NCBI GenBank assembly: GCA_964443875.1
Contig: CAYUET010000023.1
Location: 1-46,165 of the forward strand
Reading direction: 5' to 3'
DNA length: 46,165 nt
Origin: CAYUET01 sp964443875
GTDB lineage: Bacteria; Auribacterota; JAFGBW01
Shown: positions 23,558 to 32,212 of the stretch, in pieces
Position numbering within the stretch: position 1 is the first letter of the stretch
Layout of the letters: each line of letters starts with the position of its first letter
Made by a program: the position numbers and the translations under genes
Notes under the pieces: model-generated
Told to the model about the DNA's origin: nothing
Databases searched by the model: none
Seen by the model: only the letters and a program-made list of their open reading frames with translations

Positions 23558-24059
23558 CCCCGGGAACCAGGGTTTCTTTTCTATTGACAGTTCTCTCGGT
23601 CCAATCGGTTTTATCTTTCATCTTCAGACCGATCAAATTCAGAGAATCCTTCTTCCGGGATTTAAAGCCGTTCCTGTCCCCCCCTGTTCCTGTTCTCATA
23701 AGCCTTTGCTTAAAGAGTATCTGGAAGCTTTAGCGCTTAAAGGGTCTTTGCCTGAGGTTCCGGACAGAGTGCTCGACTGGGCAGGACTTACTCCTTTTCA
23801 GAATTCCATTTTGCGTTATCTGAAAAAGCATTCCCGGAGAGGGCAGCTTATCACCTATTCTGAACTAGCCCTGAAAGCCGGATTTCCGAAAGCCGTCCGG
23901 GCCTGCGGCAGTGCTCTCGCAGCTAACCCTTTTCCTTTGGTTATCCCCTGTCACCGGGTAATCTGCAAAAATGGGACGCTTGGAGGGTTCATGGGAACCT
24001 TCCGTAACATAAATCTCAAGAAATCCCTCCTGAGAATGGAAGGGGTTTCTATCCCTTAA
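23523..24059 (+). CDS. Methylated-DNA-[protein]-cysteine S-methyltransferase
   Basis: The C-terminal domain is unmistakable: LTPFQNSILRYLKKH, QLITYSELALKAGFPKAVR, and the methyl-accepting IPCHRVICKNGTLGGFMG (Cys143 from the start chosen). It repairs O6-alkylguanine by irreversible transfer to its own cysteine. No ATG occurs in frame in the first two thirds, so I start at TTG 23523, preceded by GAAGGA at about 10 nt; that gives 178 residues, normal for Ogt/MGMT, and a 35-nt overlap with the epimerase gene. The N-terminal domain is poorly conserved, as usual. Confidence 0.85.
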   Translation: MSTGTETIISYNPGNQGFFSIDSSLGPIGFIFHLQTDQIQRILLPGFKAVPVPPCSCSHKPLLKEYLEALALKGSLPEVPDRVLDWAGLTPFQNSILRYLKKHSRRGQLITYSELALKAGFPKAVRACGSALAANPFPLVIPCHRVICKNGTLGGFMGTFRNINLKKSLLRMEGVSIP

Positions 24060-24066
24060 TTTTTTT
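24040..24066 (+). terminator. Intrinsic terminator overlapping the MGMT stop
   Basis: AAGGGGT (24040-24046) pairs with ATCCCTT (24051-24057) around a TTCT loop, followed by AATTTTTTT. The stop codon TAA lies in the tail of the stem. Confidence 0.6.
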
Positions 24067-24133
24067 GAGATTGACTTATCGGGTATGTTTGATATTTCCT
24101 TAATAAACAACTCTTGTAAAATATGTTGAAATT

Positions 24134-25696
24134 ATGACAAATCAGCCTTTAAAACTTCTTTTTCTCAGACCTCCACGCCATTACTGGCCCATCCTCAATG
24201 AAGGGGACAATTTTTTATTGCCCCTGGCTTATCCCACTCTTGCGGGATATATCCGAAAATTCCTTCCTGAAATTGAAATTAAAATTCTGGACTGCTGTGC
24301 TTATCAGATGGGCTGGAAAAGCCTCAAGGAATTTGTTGCCTACTATTCTCCGGATGTTGTCGCTATCGGTGAAAAAGTGTGCTATTGTATTGAATCGGAA
24401 AAAGCCTTCAAACTTGTGAAGGAAATAAATCCAAAGATCATCACACTTGCAGGCGGACAATATTATTCCCACGTTGTGGAGGAAACTTTTCAGAAAAATC
24501 CGGCTCTGGATTACATCATCCGTTTTGAAGGGGAAGTCGCCATGACTCATTTTTTAAAACGCCTGGTGGAAAACAAAGAGGTTACAGATACCCCGAATCT
24601 TGTTTATAAAAAAGACAATCAGATTGTTTATAATCCCATAGCCCCTCTTGTGGACATGACGACTCTTCCTCCGCCGGCCTATGACCTGGCATCTCTGGAC
24701 AAATATCAGGCATTCGGAATCTTATGGCCCAAAGCGGCAACCATTCAGAGGAGCAGGGGTTGCACCAATAACTGCCATTACTGCTCCTGGATTGCCCAGG
24801 AATCCGTGCGGGTGGAAAATAAGGAAACCAATACTTTCAGCCGTAAAGCCATTTTCCGTTCAAAAACTCCGGCTCAGATGCTTGAAGAAATCGATATTCT
24901 TTACCTGAAACACAATATTCGTTATCTGATCTGGGTGGATGCCTCCTGGAATCACGATGATGACTGGATGAACGAGTTCTGTGACGGGTTAATCCAAAGA
25001 AAATATAACCTGGGCTGGTGGGCCTTTATCCGTCTGGACTATATTGCAAGGCAGCATGAGAACGGCACTTTGAAAAAAATGGTCAAAGCAGGTTTAAGAC
25101 ATATCCTTTCCGGTGCAGACCGGTCCGATACGGAAGGTTTAAACCAGCTCAATAAGCGAAGTCAGAACCACTCCTCAGTCAAAGAAGCCCTGTGGATTTT
25201 TAAAAAATATTATCCCGAGGTTTTCCGGCAATGCACCTTTATTGTAGGTCTTCCTGAAGATACAGAGGAAAAAATAAAGGCTCAGCTTAAATATGCTCAT
25301 GACATTGATGTGGATTTTGCCGCTTTTCACACCCTTACTCCTTTTCCCGGTACTCCTTTTTTCAAGTATGCCATGGAATCCGGTCTTGTAATGGAAAAGG
25401 ATTTTTCCAATTATGACATGTATTTTCCTGTCATGAAGACGAAATATCTGAGTCAGACTGAAGTGGCGAAATGCATGGAATGGTGTCAGCTGAATTATAT
25501 CCTTAAGAAGCCTTTCCGGTATTTTTTCCGTCTTTTTTCCATTCATTCCATCCGCAGGAACCTTCACTGGTGGTTTGCCTTCTCCATTACCCGGGTATTA
25601 GTCCTGCAGATCATCAACCATATCCGCGGAATTGAAAAATTTCAGGGGTTTTCCGGGGTGAATAAACTCTGGAAACCCAAGTGGTATGACAATTAA
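24134..25696 (+). CDS. B12-binding-domain radical SAM protein
   Basis: A 520-residue protein with an N-terminal cobalamin-binding-like Rossmann domain (KLLFLRPPRHYWP, PLAYPTLAGYIRKFLPEIEI, PDVVAIGEKVC, ITLAGGQYYSHVVEE) and a radical SAM core with the [4Fe-4S] motif in RSRGCTNNCHYCSW (CxxxCxxC). Further blocks, such as LIWVDASWNHDDDWM, ILSGADRSDTEGLNQLNKR and TFIVGLPEDTEEKIK, fit the family of B12-dependent methyltransferases and cyclases. The DxHxxG cobalamin-ligand motif is not obvious, as in many members. The substrate is unknown; nearby glycan genes could be coincidental. An upstream terminator gives it its own transcript. Confidence 0.85.
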   Translation: MTNQPLKLLFLRPPRHYWPILNEGDNFLLPLAYPTLAGYIRKFLPEIEIKILDCCAYQMGWKSLKEFVAYYSPDVVAIGEKVCYCIESEKAFKLVKEINPKIITLAGGQYYSHVVEETFQKNPALDYIIRFEGEVAMTHFLKRLVENKEVTDTPNLVYKKDNQIVYNPIAPLVDMTTLPPPAYDLASLDKYQAFGILWPKAATIQRSRGCTNNCHYCSWIAQESVRVENKETNTFSRKAIFRSKTPAQMLEEIDILYLKHNIRYLIWVDASWNHDDDWMNEFCDGLIQRKYNLGWWAFIRLDYIARQHENGTLKKMVKAGLRHILSGADRSDTEGLNQLNKRSQNHSSVKEALWIFKKYYPEVFRQCTFIVGLPEDTEEKIKAQLKYAHDIDVDFAAFHTLTPFPGTPFFKYAMESGLVMEKDFSNYDMYFPVMKTKYLSQTEVAKCMEWCQLNYILKKPFRYFFRLFSIHSIRRNLHWWFAFSITRVLVLQIINHIRGIEKFQGFSGVNKLWKPKWYDN

Positions 25697-25713
25697 TCTC
25701 ATTGGGTTTAATT

Positions 25714-25835
25714 CCTCGCAGCTTGCTGCGGCTTTGTCATTGCGAGGCTTTGCGAAGCAATCTATAGGAGAGAGATTTCTTCGTCCCAAAGCGTCCTCGC
25801 AATGACGTATTTGATACCTCGTAGCTTGCTGTGGG
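25714..25835. repeat. Shorter palindromic repeat nested in GC-rich direct repeats, copy C
   Basis: GTCATTGCGAGGCTTTGCGAAGCAATC-type left arm (25736-25762) and CCTCGCAATGAC right arm (25795-25806) match the inner palindrome of the long repeats at 18.7 and 42.9 kb, but the central 90 bp are absent. It is bracketed by two copies of a second palindrome, CCTCGCAGCTTGCTGCGG (25714-25731) and CCTCGTAGCTTGCTGTGG (25817-25834). It starts 17 nt after the radical SAM stop codon. Confidence 0.8.
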
Positions 25836-25920
25836 ATAGGTTCAATTCCGATAAGATATTTTATTCTTATTTAAAAACGGCATTGGCAAAGTATTAATTT
25901 TTTATTAAGATTAACTTTCA

Positions 25921-27321
25921 ATGAAAATAGAAAAAACGACTCATAAAAAATTATTCGGCACAGACGGCATACGCGGAATCGCTAACATTGATCCTATGAC
26001 GGTTGAAATGGCCTTAAAAATCGGTCGCGCAGCGGCTTATGTTTTTAAGCAGGATGAGAGACCCCAACGTTTTTTAATCGGAAAAGACACCCGCCTTTCC
26101 GGATATATGATTGAAACCGCTCTGGTTGCCGGGATATGCTCCATGGGGGATGATGTGCTTCTGGTAGGTCCTCTGCCCACGCCCGCCATTGCCTATATTA
26201 CCCGTTCCTTAAGAGCGGATGCAGGGATTGTCATCTCGGCTTCACATAATCCTTATGAATACAATGGAATCAAGTTCTTTTTCCATAACGGATACAAACT
26301 GCCTGATGCGGTGGAAAAGCAGATCGAAGAACTGGTCTTTTCCGGGGAAATCGATTCCATAAGACCGACAGCCCATGCCATTGGAAAAGCCTTTCGCATT
26401 GATGATGCCTCGGGCCGCTATGTGGAATTTGTCAAAAATTCCCTTCCCAAAGGGATGTATTTCAGCACTTTGAAAGTGGTGCTGGATTGTGCCAATGGAG
26501 CCACCTACAAGGTTGCCCCTTCCGTATTCAAAGAATTGGGAGCGGAGATTACCGTGATCGGGGATGCCCCCAATGGAACAAATATCAACAAGGATTGCGG
26601 ATCACTTTATCCTGAGCAGCTGATCATGAAGGTCAAGGAACTCAAGGCCGACATGGGTTTTGCCTTTGACGGCGACGGCGACAGGGTTATGGCTGTGACC
26701 GGAAACGGAGACCTTCTTGACGGAGATCATATTCTGGCCATCTGCGGTATTTTTCTTAAAGAAAATAATCTTCTGAAATCCAATACCATCGTCACCACCG
26801 TGATGGGGAACATGGGCCTGGATGAAACCCTCCAGAATCACGGCATTGAACTGATTAAAACCCGGGTCGGTGACCGCTATGTCATGGAGTCCATGGGAGA
26901 TGCCGGGTCTGTTTTCGGCGGAGAGCAATCCGGGCATATCATTTTTAAAGACTACAACACCACCGGTGACGGATTGATAACAGCCCTTCAGCTGGCCCGG
27001 GTTGTGGTTGAAAAGAAACAGAGCCTTGCCGAACTTTCAAAGGTCTTATGTAAATTCCCCCAGTATATCCAGAATATAAAAGTGGCGAAGAAAATCCCTC
27101 TGGAAAACTTCCCTGAAATAATCGCTCAGAAACAGGAAGTCGAAAAGTGGCTTGTCGGGAAGGGACGTCTTCTTTTGCGTTATTCCGGGACAGAACCCAT
27201 GATCAGAGTCATGATTGAATGCAAACATGAAATCAATATGAATGAAGTTACTCATGATCTGGTTTCCGCCATTAAAAAATGTCTCAACGGCGGTGTGAAC
27301 TTTGATGAGGAACAGAAGTAA
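25921..27321 (+). CDS. glmM: Phosphoglucosamine mutase
   Basis: A 466-residue alpha-D-phosphohexomutase making glucosamine-1-phosphate for UDP-GlcNAc, hence peptidoglycan and lipopolysaccharide. Signatures are LFGTDGIRGIAN, the phospho-serine loop VISASHNPYEYNGIKFF (Ser108), the metal loop FDGDGDRVMAV (Asp249/251/253), the sugar loop GGEQSGHI, and the phosphate-binding RYSGTEPMIRVM. Length is normal. No clear Shine-Dalgarno precedes the ATG (TAACTTTCA-ATG). pdxJ follows immediately. Confidence 0.96.
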   Translation: MKIEKTTHKKLFGTDGIRGIANIDPMTVEMALKIGRAAAYVFKQDERPQRFLIGKDTRLSGYMIETALVAGICSMGDDVLLVGPLPTPAIAYITRSLRADAGIVISASHNPYEYNGIKFFFHNGYKLPDAVEKQIEELVFSGEIDSIRPTAHAIGKAFRIDDASGRYVEFVKNSLPKGMYFSTLKVVLDCANGATYKVAPSVFKELGAEITVIGDAPNGTNINKDCGSLYPEQLIMKVKELKADMGFAFDGDGDRVMAVTGNGDLLDGDHILAICGIFLKENNLLKSNTIVTTVMGNMGLDETLQNHGIELIKTRVGDRYVMESMGDAGSVFGGEQSGHIIFKDYNTTGDGLITALQLARVVVEKKQSLAELSKVLCKFPQYIQNIKVAKKIPLENFPEIIAQKQEVEKWLVGKGRLLLRYSGTEPMIRVMIECKHEINMNEVTHDLVSAIKKCLNGGVNFDEEQK

Positions 27322-27325
27322 TTCT

Positions 27326-28039
27326 ATGATCCGGCTGGGAGTCAATATCGATCATATCGCAACGCTCCGGCAGGCGAGAAAAGGTTTTGAGCCCAATCCC
27401 CTGGAGGGGGCTTTTGTCTGTGAAAAGGCAGGCGCTCACGGGATTACCCTTCATCTTCGGGAAGACAGGCGGCATGTTCAGGATAAAGATGTGTATGTCA
27501 TTAAAGAGCAGGTTCTTCTGCCTCTGAATCTGGAAATGGCCCTTAACCCGGATATTGTTAAAATCGCTCTGGACGTCCGTCCTTCAACCATATGCCTGGT
27601 TCCTGAAAAAAGAGAGGAATTGACCACCGAAGGAGGCCTGGATGTAGCTGGCAATAAAAAGGAGATTTCCTCCCTTGTAGCCAGGATGCACAAAAAAGGG
27701 ATAGGGGTTTCCCTTTTTATCAATGCGGCTGAGGCACAGGTCAGGGCCTCCCGAGATACAGGGGCCGACTATGTTGAACTTCATACCGGGGAATACTCTA
27801 ATGCAAAAACACCTCAACAGCTTCATACTGAACTTGCCAGGCTCGAAGCCGCCGCTGCCTGCGCCCATGCGCTGGGCCTTACGGTGAATGCCGGACACGG
27901 CCTTAATTATCAGAATACTCCGGCCATTCTGCATCTGGAAGGCCTTCATGAACTGAATATAGGGCATTCTATTATTTCCCGTTCCCTTTTTACAGGGCTT
28001 TACCAGGCTGTTTCAGACATGCTTGTTTTGTTATCCTGA
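27326..28039 (+). CDS. pdxJ: Pyridoxine 5'-phosphate synthase
   Basis: A 237-residue TIM-barrel enzyme condensing 1-deoxyxylulose-5-phosphate with 3-amino-1-hydroxyacetone phosphate in the DXP-dependent vitamin B6 pathway. It opens with the family-defining MIRLGVNIDHIATLRQARKG, followed by ITLHLREDRRH, LEMALNPDI, CLVPEKREELTTEGGLD, VSLFINA, YVELHTGEYS and VNAGHGLNYQN. I choose ATG 27326 rather than the in-frame TTG at 27302 because this is the normal start. It begins 4 nt after the glmM stop. Confidence 0.96.
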   Translation: MIRLGVNIDHIATLRQARKGFEPNPLEGAFVCEKAGAHGITLHLREDRRHVQDKDVYVIKEQVLLPLNLEMALNPDIVKIALDVRPSTICLVPEKREELTTEGGLDVAGNKKEISSLVARMHKKGIGVSLFINAAEAQVRASRDTGADYVELHTGEYSNAKTPQQLHTELARLEAAAACAHALGLTVNAGHGLNYQNTPAILHLEGLHELNIGHSIISRSLFTGLYQAVSDMLVLLS

Positions 28040-28097
28040 ATTTATCTTACCTAAGATCGTATATTTTTAAAAAAATCAATCGTGGACAGGTCGGATT

Positions 28098-29048
28098 TTA
28101 AGCCGCCTTTATTTTAAGATCACGGCGGTCGATCAGATAATTCGAGCCTTTGAAGGATTTGAGATATTTTTTGATTTCTGAACCCCTCAGGCTGATTTCC
28201 CCGTAATGAAGGGGTGCCTGCGCATCAACACAGACCACGGCCAGGGAAATGGACATGACGGGGAAACGTTCAAATTTCCCTTTTCTGTTGTGAATGCGGA
28301 TATATCCTTTTTTAAGGTCATTTGGGTTATAAAACTCTTTGATTTTTGAATCAAATTCTTTGATAAATTCTTCGCAGTAAGAATGAATGGTTTCTTTGGG
28401 ATGAATAATGACAAAATCATCTCCGCCTATATGCCCCGCAAAATAAGAGGATGGATTGACTTCGGATCCCTGTGAATATTTTCGGCATAAATCCGCAACA
28501 AAACGGATGACATCATCCCCCCTGGAATATCCGTAGAAATCATTGAAAGGTTTGAAATGATCCAGATCCATATAGACAACCGCATAATTTTTTTTATGTT
28601 CATTAAGCTCAAGAACCTTGGCTTTGATGGAAATATTCCCCGGAAGATGGGATAAAGGGTTGGTATTCAAAAGTTTTTCGTGCCGCGTCAGTACTCTCTC
28701 AATCCGCGCGCTCAGCTCTTCAACGCGGAACGGTTTTACCATATAGTCATTCACATTCCCGTTGATTTTGCGGATGACACGGGTGATATTTCTTTTATCC
28801 GCACAGAGAATGACAGGAATATTCCCCAGATACAGGTCTTTACGCAGATCTGTAATAAGGCGCTCCTGAATATCGCCGTAAAAATCACCCAGAATCAGGT
28901 TGGGTTTGAAGGCTTTGATCTCTTCCAGAAGATTTTCAGGATCTGAGTTTTCAACTGAATTAAATCCGATTTCCGACAGGATTTTCTTCAGGCTTTGCCT
29001 TTTAGAGTCCACCACAAATATTTTTTTACTGGCTTCGGATATATTCAT
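28098..29048 (-). CDS. Response regulator with diguanylate-cyclase-like GGDEF domain
   Basis: A 316-residue protein. Residues 6-122 are a receiver domain with the phospho-acceptor Asp55 (ILGDFYGD) and the conserved Lys105 (MVKPFR), though the usual acidic pair near the start is reduced to VVDSK. Residues 130-310 form a GGDEF domain with VYMDLDHFKPFNDFYGYSRG (metal and substrate site). The signature loop reads GGDDF (208-212) rather than GGDEF or GGEEF; some such variants remain active. No RxxD inhibitory site is clear before the loop. It may make or bind cyclic di-GMP. No partner kinase is nearby. Confidence 0.85.
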   Translation of the reverse strand: MNISEASKKIFVVDSKRQSLKKILSEIGFNSVENSDPENLLEEIKAFKPNLILGDFYGDIQERLITDLRKDLYLGNIPVILCADKRNITRVIRKINGNVNDYMVKPFRVEELSARIERVLTRHEKLLNTNPLSHLPGNISIKAKVLELNEHKKNYAVVYMDLDHFKPFNDFYGYSRGDDVIRFVADLCRKYSQGSEVNPSSYFAGHIGGDDFVIIHPKETIHSYCEEFIKEFDSKIKEFYNPNDLKKGYIRIHNRKGKFERFPVMSISLAVVCVDAQAPLHYGEISLRGSEIKKYLKSFKGSNYLIDRRDLKIKAA

Positions 29049-29116
29049 GCTTGATATATCAGCAAGAAATATACCATATTAAATTGTTGAAAAAAATAAC
29101 ATAAGCAGGAAATCAG

Positions 29117-30088
29117 ATGAAAATCGGAAAATTGACTTTTGACAGCCCTTTATGTCTTGCCCCCATGGAGGATGTAACAGACAACGCATTCAGGATCATA
29201 TGCAGGCAAATGGGAGCAGATATGGTCTATACAGAATTTGCAAGTGCTGAGGCGTTAATTCGTGCGGCTTCCAAAACCCGGGATAAAATAATGGTCACAG
29301 AAGGAGAACGTCCGGTAGTGATACAGATTTTCGGAGGATCCGAAGTGTCGATACGTGAGGCGGTAAAAATTTCCGAAGAGATGACCCCGGACTGGATTGA
29401 CATTAATTGCGGCTGCTGGGTTAAAAAAGTGGTCATGCGCGGAGAAGGGGCGGGTCTTTTAAGGGACCTTAAAAAAATGGAAAAAATCATCACGACGGCA
29501 GTAGAATCAACCACTCTTCCTGTAACGGTTAAAACAAGGCTGGGCTGGGATGAAAAAAATCTTGTTATCCTGGAGGTTGCCCGCATGGTCGAAGGCTGCG
29601 GGGCAAAAGCCCTCGCCCTTCATTGCCGGACCCGTGAACAGGGATATAAGGGCCTTGCGGACTGGAGCTGGCTGGAAAAAGTCAAAAAGATCATTCAGAT
29701 TCCTTTGATAGGTAATGGGGATGTTAAAACCCCCATGGATGTCAAACGCATGTTTGAAACAGGATGCGACGGGGTGATGATAGGCCGGGCTGCGGTTGGG
29801 AACCCCTGGCTTTTTAAACAGGCCAAGGCTTTTTTAAAAGACGGTACGATTCTGGAAGCTCCGGACCTGGAGGAAAGAATCCGTATCTGCCTGGAGCACG
29901 TGCGCCTGGCCGTGGATTTTAAAGGGGAAAGAGGGGTCAAAATCTGCCGTAAGTTTTTTGCCAACTATTTCAAAGGCATGCCCCATGTCTCAGAACTCAG
30001 GCAGTCCCTTGTCACCACGCAGACCCTTAATGATCTTCTGTTTGCCTTTGAAGAGTATCGTTCAAAGTGGCTTTGTCCGCCTGCCTGA
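29117..30088 (+). CDS. dus: tRNA-dihydrouridine synthase (DusB-like)
   Basis: A 323-residue FMN-dependent TIM-barrel enzyme that reduces uridine in tRNA D-loops. It has LAPMEDVTDNAFRIICRQMG at the start, VVIQIFGGSE, the catalytic-cysteine block INCGCWVKKVVMRGEGAGLL (Cys100), VKTRLGWDE, LHCRTREQGYKG, IPLIGNGDV and CDGVMIGRAAVGNPWLF. Most family members read NMGCPxxK, so Cys98 and Trp101 are unusual substitutions beside the catalytic cysteine. A GCAGGAAA ribosome site precedes the ATG. It stands alone between two minus-strand genes. Confidence 0.93.
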   Translation: MKIGKLTFDSPLCLAPMEDVTDNAFRIICRQMGADMVYTEFASAEALIRAASKTRDKIMVTEGERPVVIQIFGGSEVSIREAVKISEEMTPDWIDINCGCWVKKVVMRGEGAGLLRDLKKMEKIITTAVESTTLPVTVKTRLGWDEKNLVILEVARMVEGCGAKALALHCRTREQGYKGLADWSWLEKVKKIIQIPLIGNGDVKTPMDVKRMFETGCDGVMIGRAAVGNPWLFKQAKAFLKDGTILEAPDLEERIRICLEHVRLAVDFKGERGVKICRKFFANYFKGMPHVSELRQSLVTTQTLNDLLFAFEEYRSKWLCPPA

Positions 30089-30135
30089 AAATATCCGCCG
30101 GTTATCAAGCCCCAAAGCCTGCAGGAAAGGTTTTT

Positions 30136-30450
30136 TTAAGCTTTTTTTTTGGAATTTGAATCCTTTGACGGTTTGCTGCTTTTACTTTCCCTGGCTTCAG
30201 GGGCAGAATTTTTTTTCGGGGGCGTGGGGATGGTGGTTGTCTTGGAAGAATCGGTTTTTCCCCCGCCTTTATTTTTGAAATCCGTGACATACCAGCCGGT
30301 TCCTTTAAACACAATGCCGGATCCTGTACCCAGAAGCCTTTTTATTTCATGGCCGCATTCCGGACAGGTTTTAAGTTTCTCTGCTTTGATGCTTTGAAAA
30401 ACCTCAAAAATCTTATCACATTTTTTACATTCATATTCATAGGTAGGCAT
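30136..30450 (-). CDS. FmdB-family zinc-ribbon protein
   Basis: A 104-residue protein starting MPTYEYECKKCDKIFEVFQ with a second pair CPECGHEIKRL, the FmdB/CxxC_CxxC_SSSS zinc ribbon. FmdB proteins were first described as regulators of formamidase/amidase genes; most homologues are uncharacterised. The conserved GIVFKGTGWYVTDF follows, then a Lys/Ser/Pro-rich disordered tail. GGAGA precedes the ATG. It starts 20 nt after the DUF4340-like gene on the same strand. Confidence 0.88.
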   Translation of the reverse strand: MPTYEYECKKCDKIFEVFQSIKAEKLKTCPECGHEIKRLLGTGSGIVFKGTGWYVTDFKNKGGGKTDSSKTTTIPTPPKKNSAPEARESKSSKPSKDSNSKKKA

Positions 30451-30470
30451 GGTGTGTTCTCCTTGTATTC

Positions 30471-32159
30471 TTAAAGTAGGTTCAGCCAGTCTGTATTTTT
30501 ACAAAACAGGAAAAAAGAATTGTCCCCCAGAATGAAAAGTTCTTTTTCATTGGAAGAGGAACCGATTTTAGCTGTAAAAACAGGACGGTTTTCCAGATCA
30601 AAAAAGGTCAATACTGCGAGAGGATTTTTAAATCCGAAATCCACTCCGGGCTTGGAAATCATGGAGGAATAACATTCAATGTTTTCCAGGCTATTTATGA
30701 GGAATTCATCCTTGTCCGGGGAAGGATTCTGTTCAGAAGTCCATTTCCCGAACTCGGAACGTTTGAGAACGCCCTGCCGTTCTTTGCAGGTCCATTGCAT
30801 CTTGTAGCTTTTATGGATAATGAGACGGAAAGGATGAGAGTTCACAAAGCGGAAGGGATCTTCTTCCAGGGTTTCCGCAAATTCAGGATTGAGGGAAGCA
30901 GAGGCGGGAAGAGTATTCCGTTTAAGGAAAAAAGAGGAGTCAGGAGCCTTGAAGAAGGCCAGAGTTTCAGGAATGCTCCTCTGATCCGTATGGGTGTTCA
31001 GATGAAGAGAGACAAAAGGATTTTCAAGAATGCGGTTTTGAAGATCAGAAACAGGAGTAATCATGAGTTTTAGAAAATGGCTTAAAATTTTACCGGAGTC
31101 AAAGAGCCAGCCATAGGGGTGATCCATTCTCCATTCTGTTTTATCTCCGGTAAATTTCCAGTGATGCCGGGTTTCATGAAACAAGAGATCGATCTCCTTA
31201 AGTTCTGTGACAAGCCCGTCAAAGACATTCATGGCGGAAAGCTCTTTAAACCCAAGAGAAAAGAGCTTCATGAGGCTTTTGTCCACTTTAAAGGCAAGTC
31301 CCCCCTTTTCAAGTTTGAGGTATTGTTTACCGCCTACTTCCTTTCCGATCCAGAGCGTTTTTTTAATGAGAGGGCTTTCTACCTTTACGAAATTTTCAAA
31401 ATTTTCCATTCCGCATTCAGAATCTGAAAGCGTTTCATAGGGTATTCCGGAAAATGAAAACAGCTGAATCACCTGAAAAAAAGGCTCGGCTTTCTGGTAA
31501 AGAGCCTGCCATTCGAGTCCTTCCGGATTTTTTGTGAAGTACTGACCACGGATGCGTTTGAGAGTGCAGCGCTGTCCATGATAATGCCATTCTATTTCGG
31601 CATCGGATTTTTCAATATCTTTAAAAGGTTCTGAATCCATGTAGTAGGGCATGGGTTCCAGCACCATGCGGGCAAACCCTTCATTCAGCACATGAATGCC
31701 CTTTTGCCCCTGAATGCGTGCATAACATTCCTCCAGATCAGGATTGGCCGTTTTATTTCCGATTTCAAGAATCTTTTTCTGATCAGCGGTTTCAAGTTCC
31801 ACAGTGGCTCTGGGTTTATCAAGGCCATAAAAGGCGGGTGTTTTTCCATCTACTTCAGGGTCGGGAAGGGTGTTGATGGCGGTGATATTTGAAAAAATAC
31901 TGAATAATTTTAAAATATTTTCACGGCTTGCAGGATGGGAGACCGGTTTGGACAAACGATAGGAATCCTTATCGGTACGTATCAGTTCAATATTTCTTTC
32001 CCGAAAACGGATGAGGGACAGTGCATCCTCCTGAAAGGTCAGGACAGAATGTTTGTGAAGGATCTGTTCATCGGTGCCGGGTAGTTTGCGGTCGATCAAA
32101 ACCACATACAGCATCAGAAGCACGAGGATAATAAAAGTGATCCGGAAACGGATAGACAT
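30471..32159 (-). CDS. DUF4340-like membrane-anchored periplasmic protein
   Basis: A 562-residue protein with one N-terminal signal-anchor (FRITFIILVLLMLYVVLI) and a long extracytoplasmic part. The region around IELIRTDKDSYRLSKPVSHP, FYGLDKPRATVELET and ILEIGNKT fits the DUF4340 pattern, which is usually found beside the Gld-type ABC exporter pair (GldF/GldG-like). No such exporter is in the window. A second, related block appears later (VKVESPLIKKTLWIGKEVGG), suggesting internal duplication. Function unknown. It lies downstream of dnaK, separated by a terminator. Confidence 0.72.
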   Translation of the reverse strand: MSIRFRITFIILVLLMLYVVLIDRKLPGTDEQILHKHSVLTFQEDALSLIRFRERNIELIRTDKDSYRLSKPVSHPASRENILKLFSIFSNITAINTLPDPEVDGKTPAFYGLDKPRATVELETADQKKILEIGNKTANPDLEECYARIQGQKGIHVLNEGFARMVLEPMPYYMDSEPFKDIEKSDAEIEWHYHGQRCTLKRIRGQYFTKNPEGLEWQALYQKAEPFFQVIQLFSFSGIPYETLSDSECGMENFENFVKVESPLIKKTLWIGKEVGGKQYLKLEKGGLAFKVDKSLMKLFSLGFKELSAMNVFDGLVTELKEIDLLFHETRHHWKFTGDKTEWRMDHPYGWLFDSGKILSHFLKLMITPVSDLQNRILENPFVSLHLNTHTDQRSIPETLAFFKAPDSSFFLKRNTLPASASLNPEFAETLEEDPFRFVNSHPFRLIIHKSYKMQWTCKERQGVLKRSEFGKWTSEQNPSPDKDEFLINSLENIECYSSMISKPGVDFGFKNPLAVLTFFDLENRPVFTAKIGSSSNEKELFILGDNSFFLFCKNTDWLNLL

Positions 32160-32168
32160 GCAGACTCC

Positions 32169-32205
32169 AAAAATAACCCCCCTCTTCCTTAAAAGAAAGA
32201 GGGGG
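32169..32205 (-). terminator. Intrinsic terminator of grpE-dnaK
   Basis: On the minus strand CCCCCTCTTTC (32205-32195) pairs with GGAAGAGGGGGG (32188-32177), followed by TTATTTTT. It begins 7 nt after the dnaK stop. Confidence 0.85.
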
Positions 32206-32212
32206 TAAGGAA

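Noticed and set aside
30089..30135. Possible terminator after the dus gene
   Set aside because: Only a 5-bp imperfect stem precedes the T run; too weak to list as a feature.
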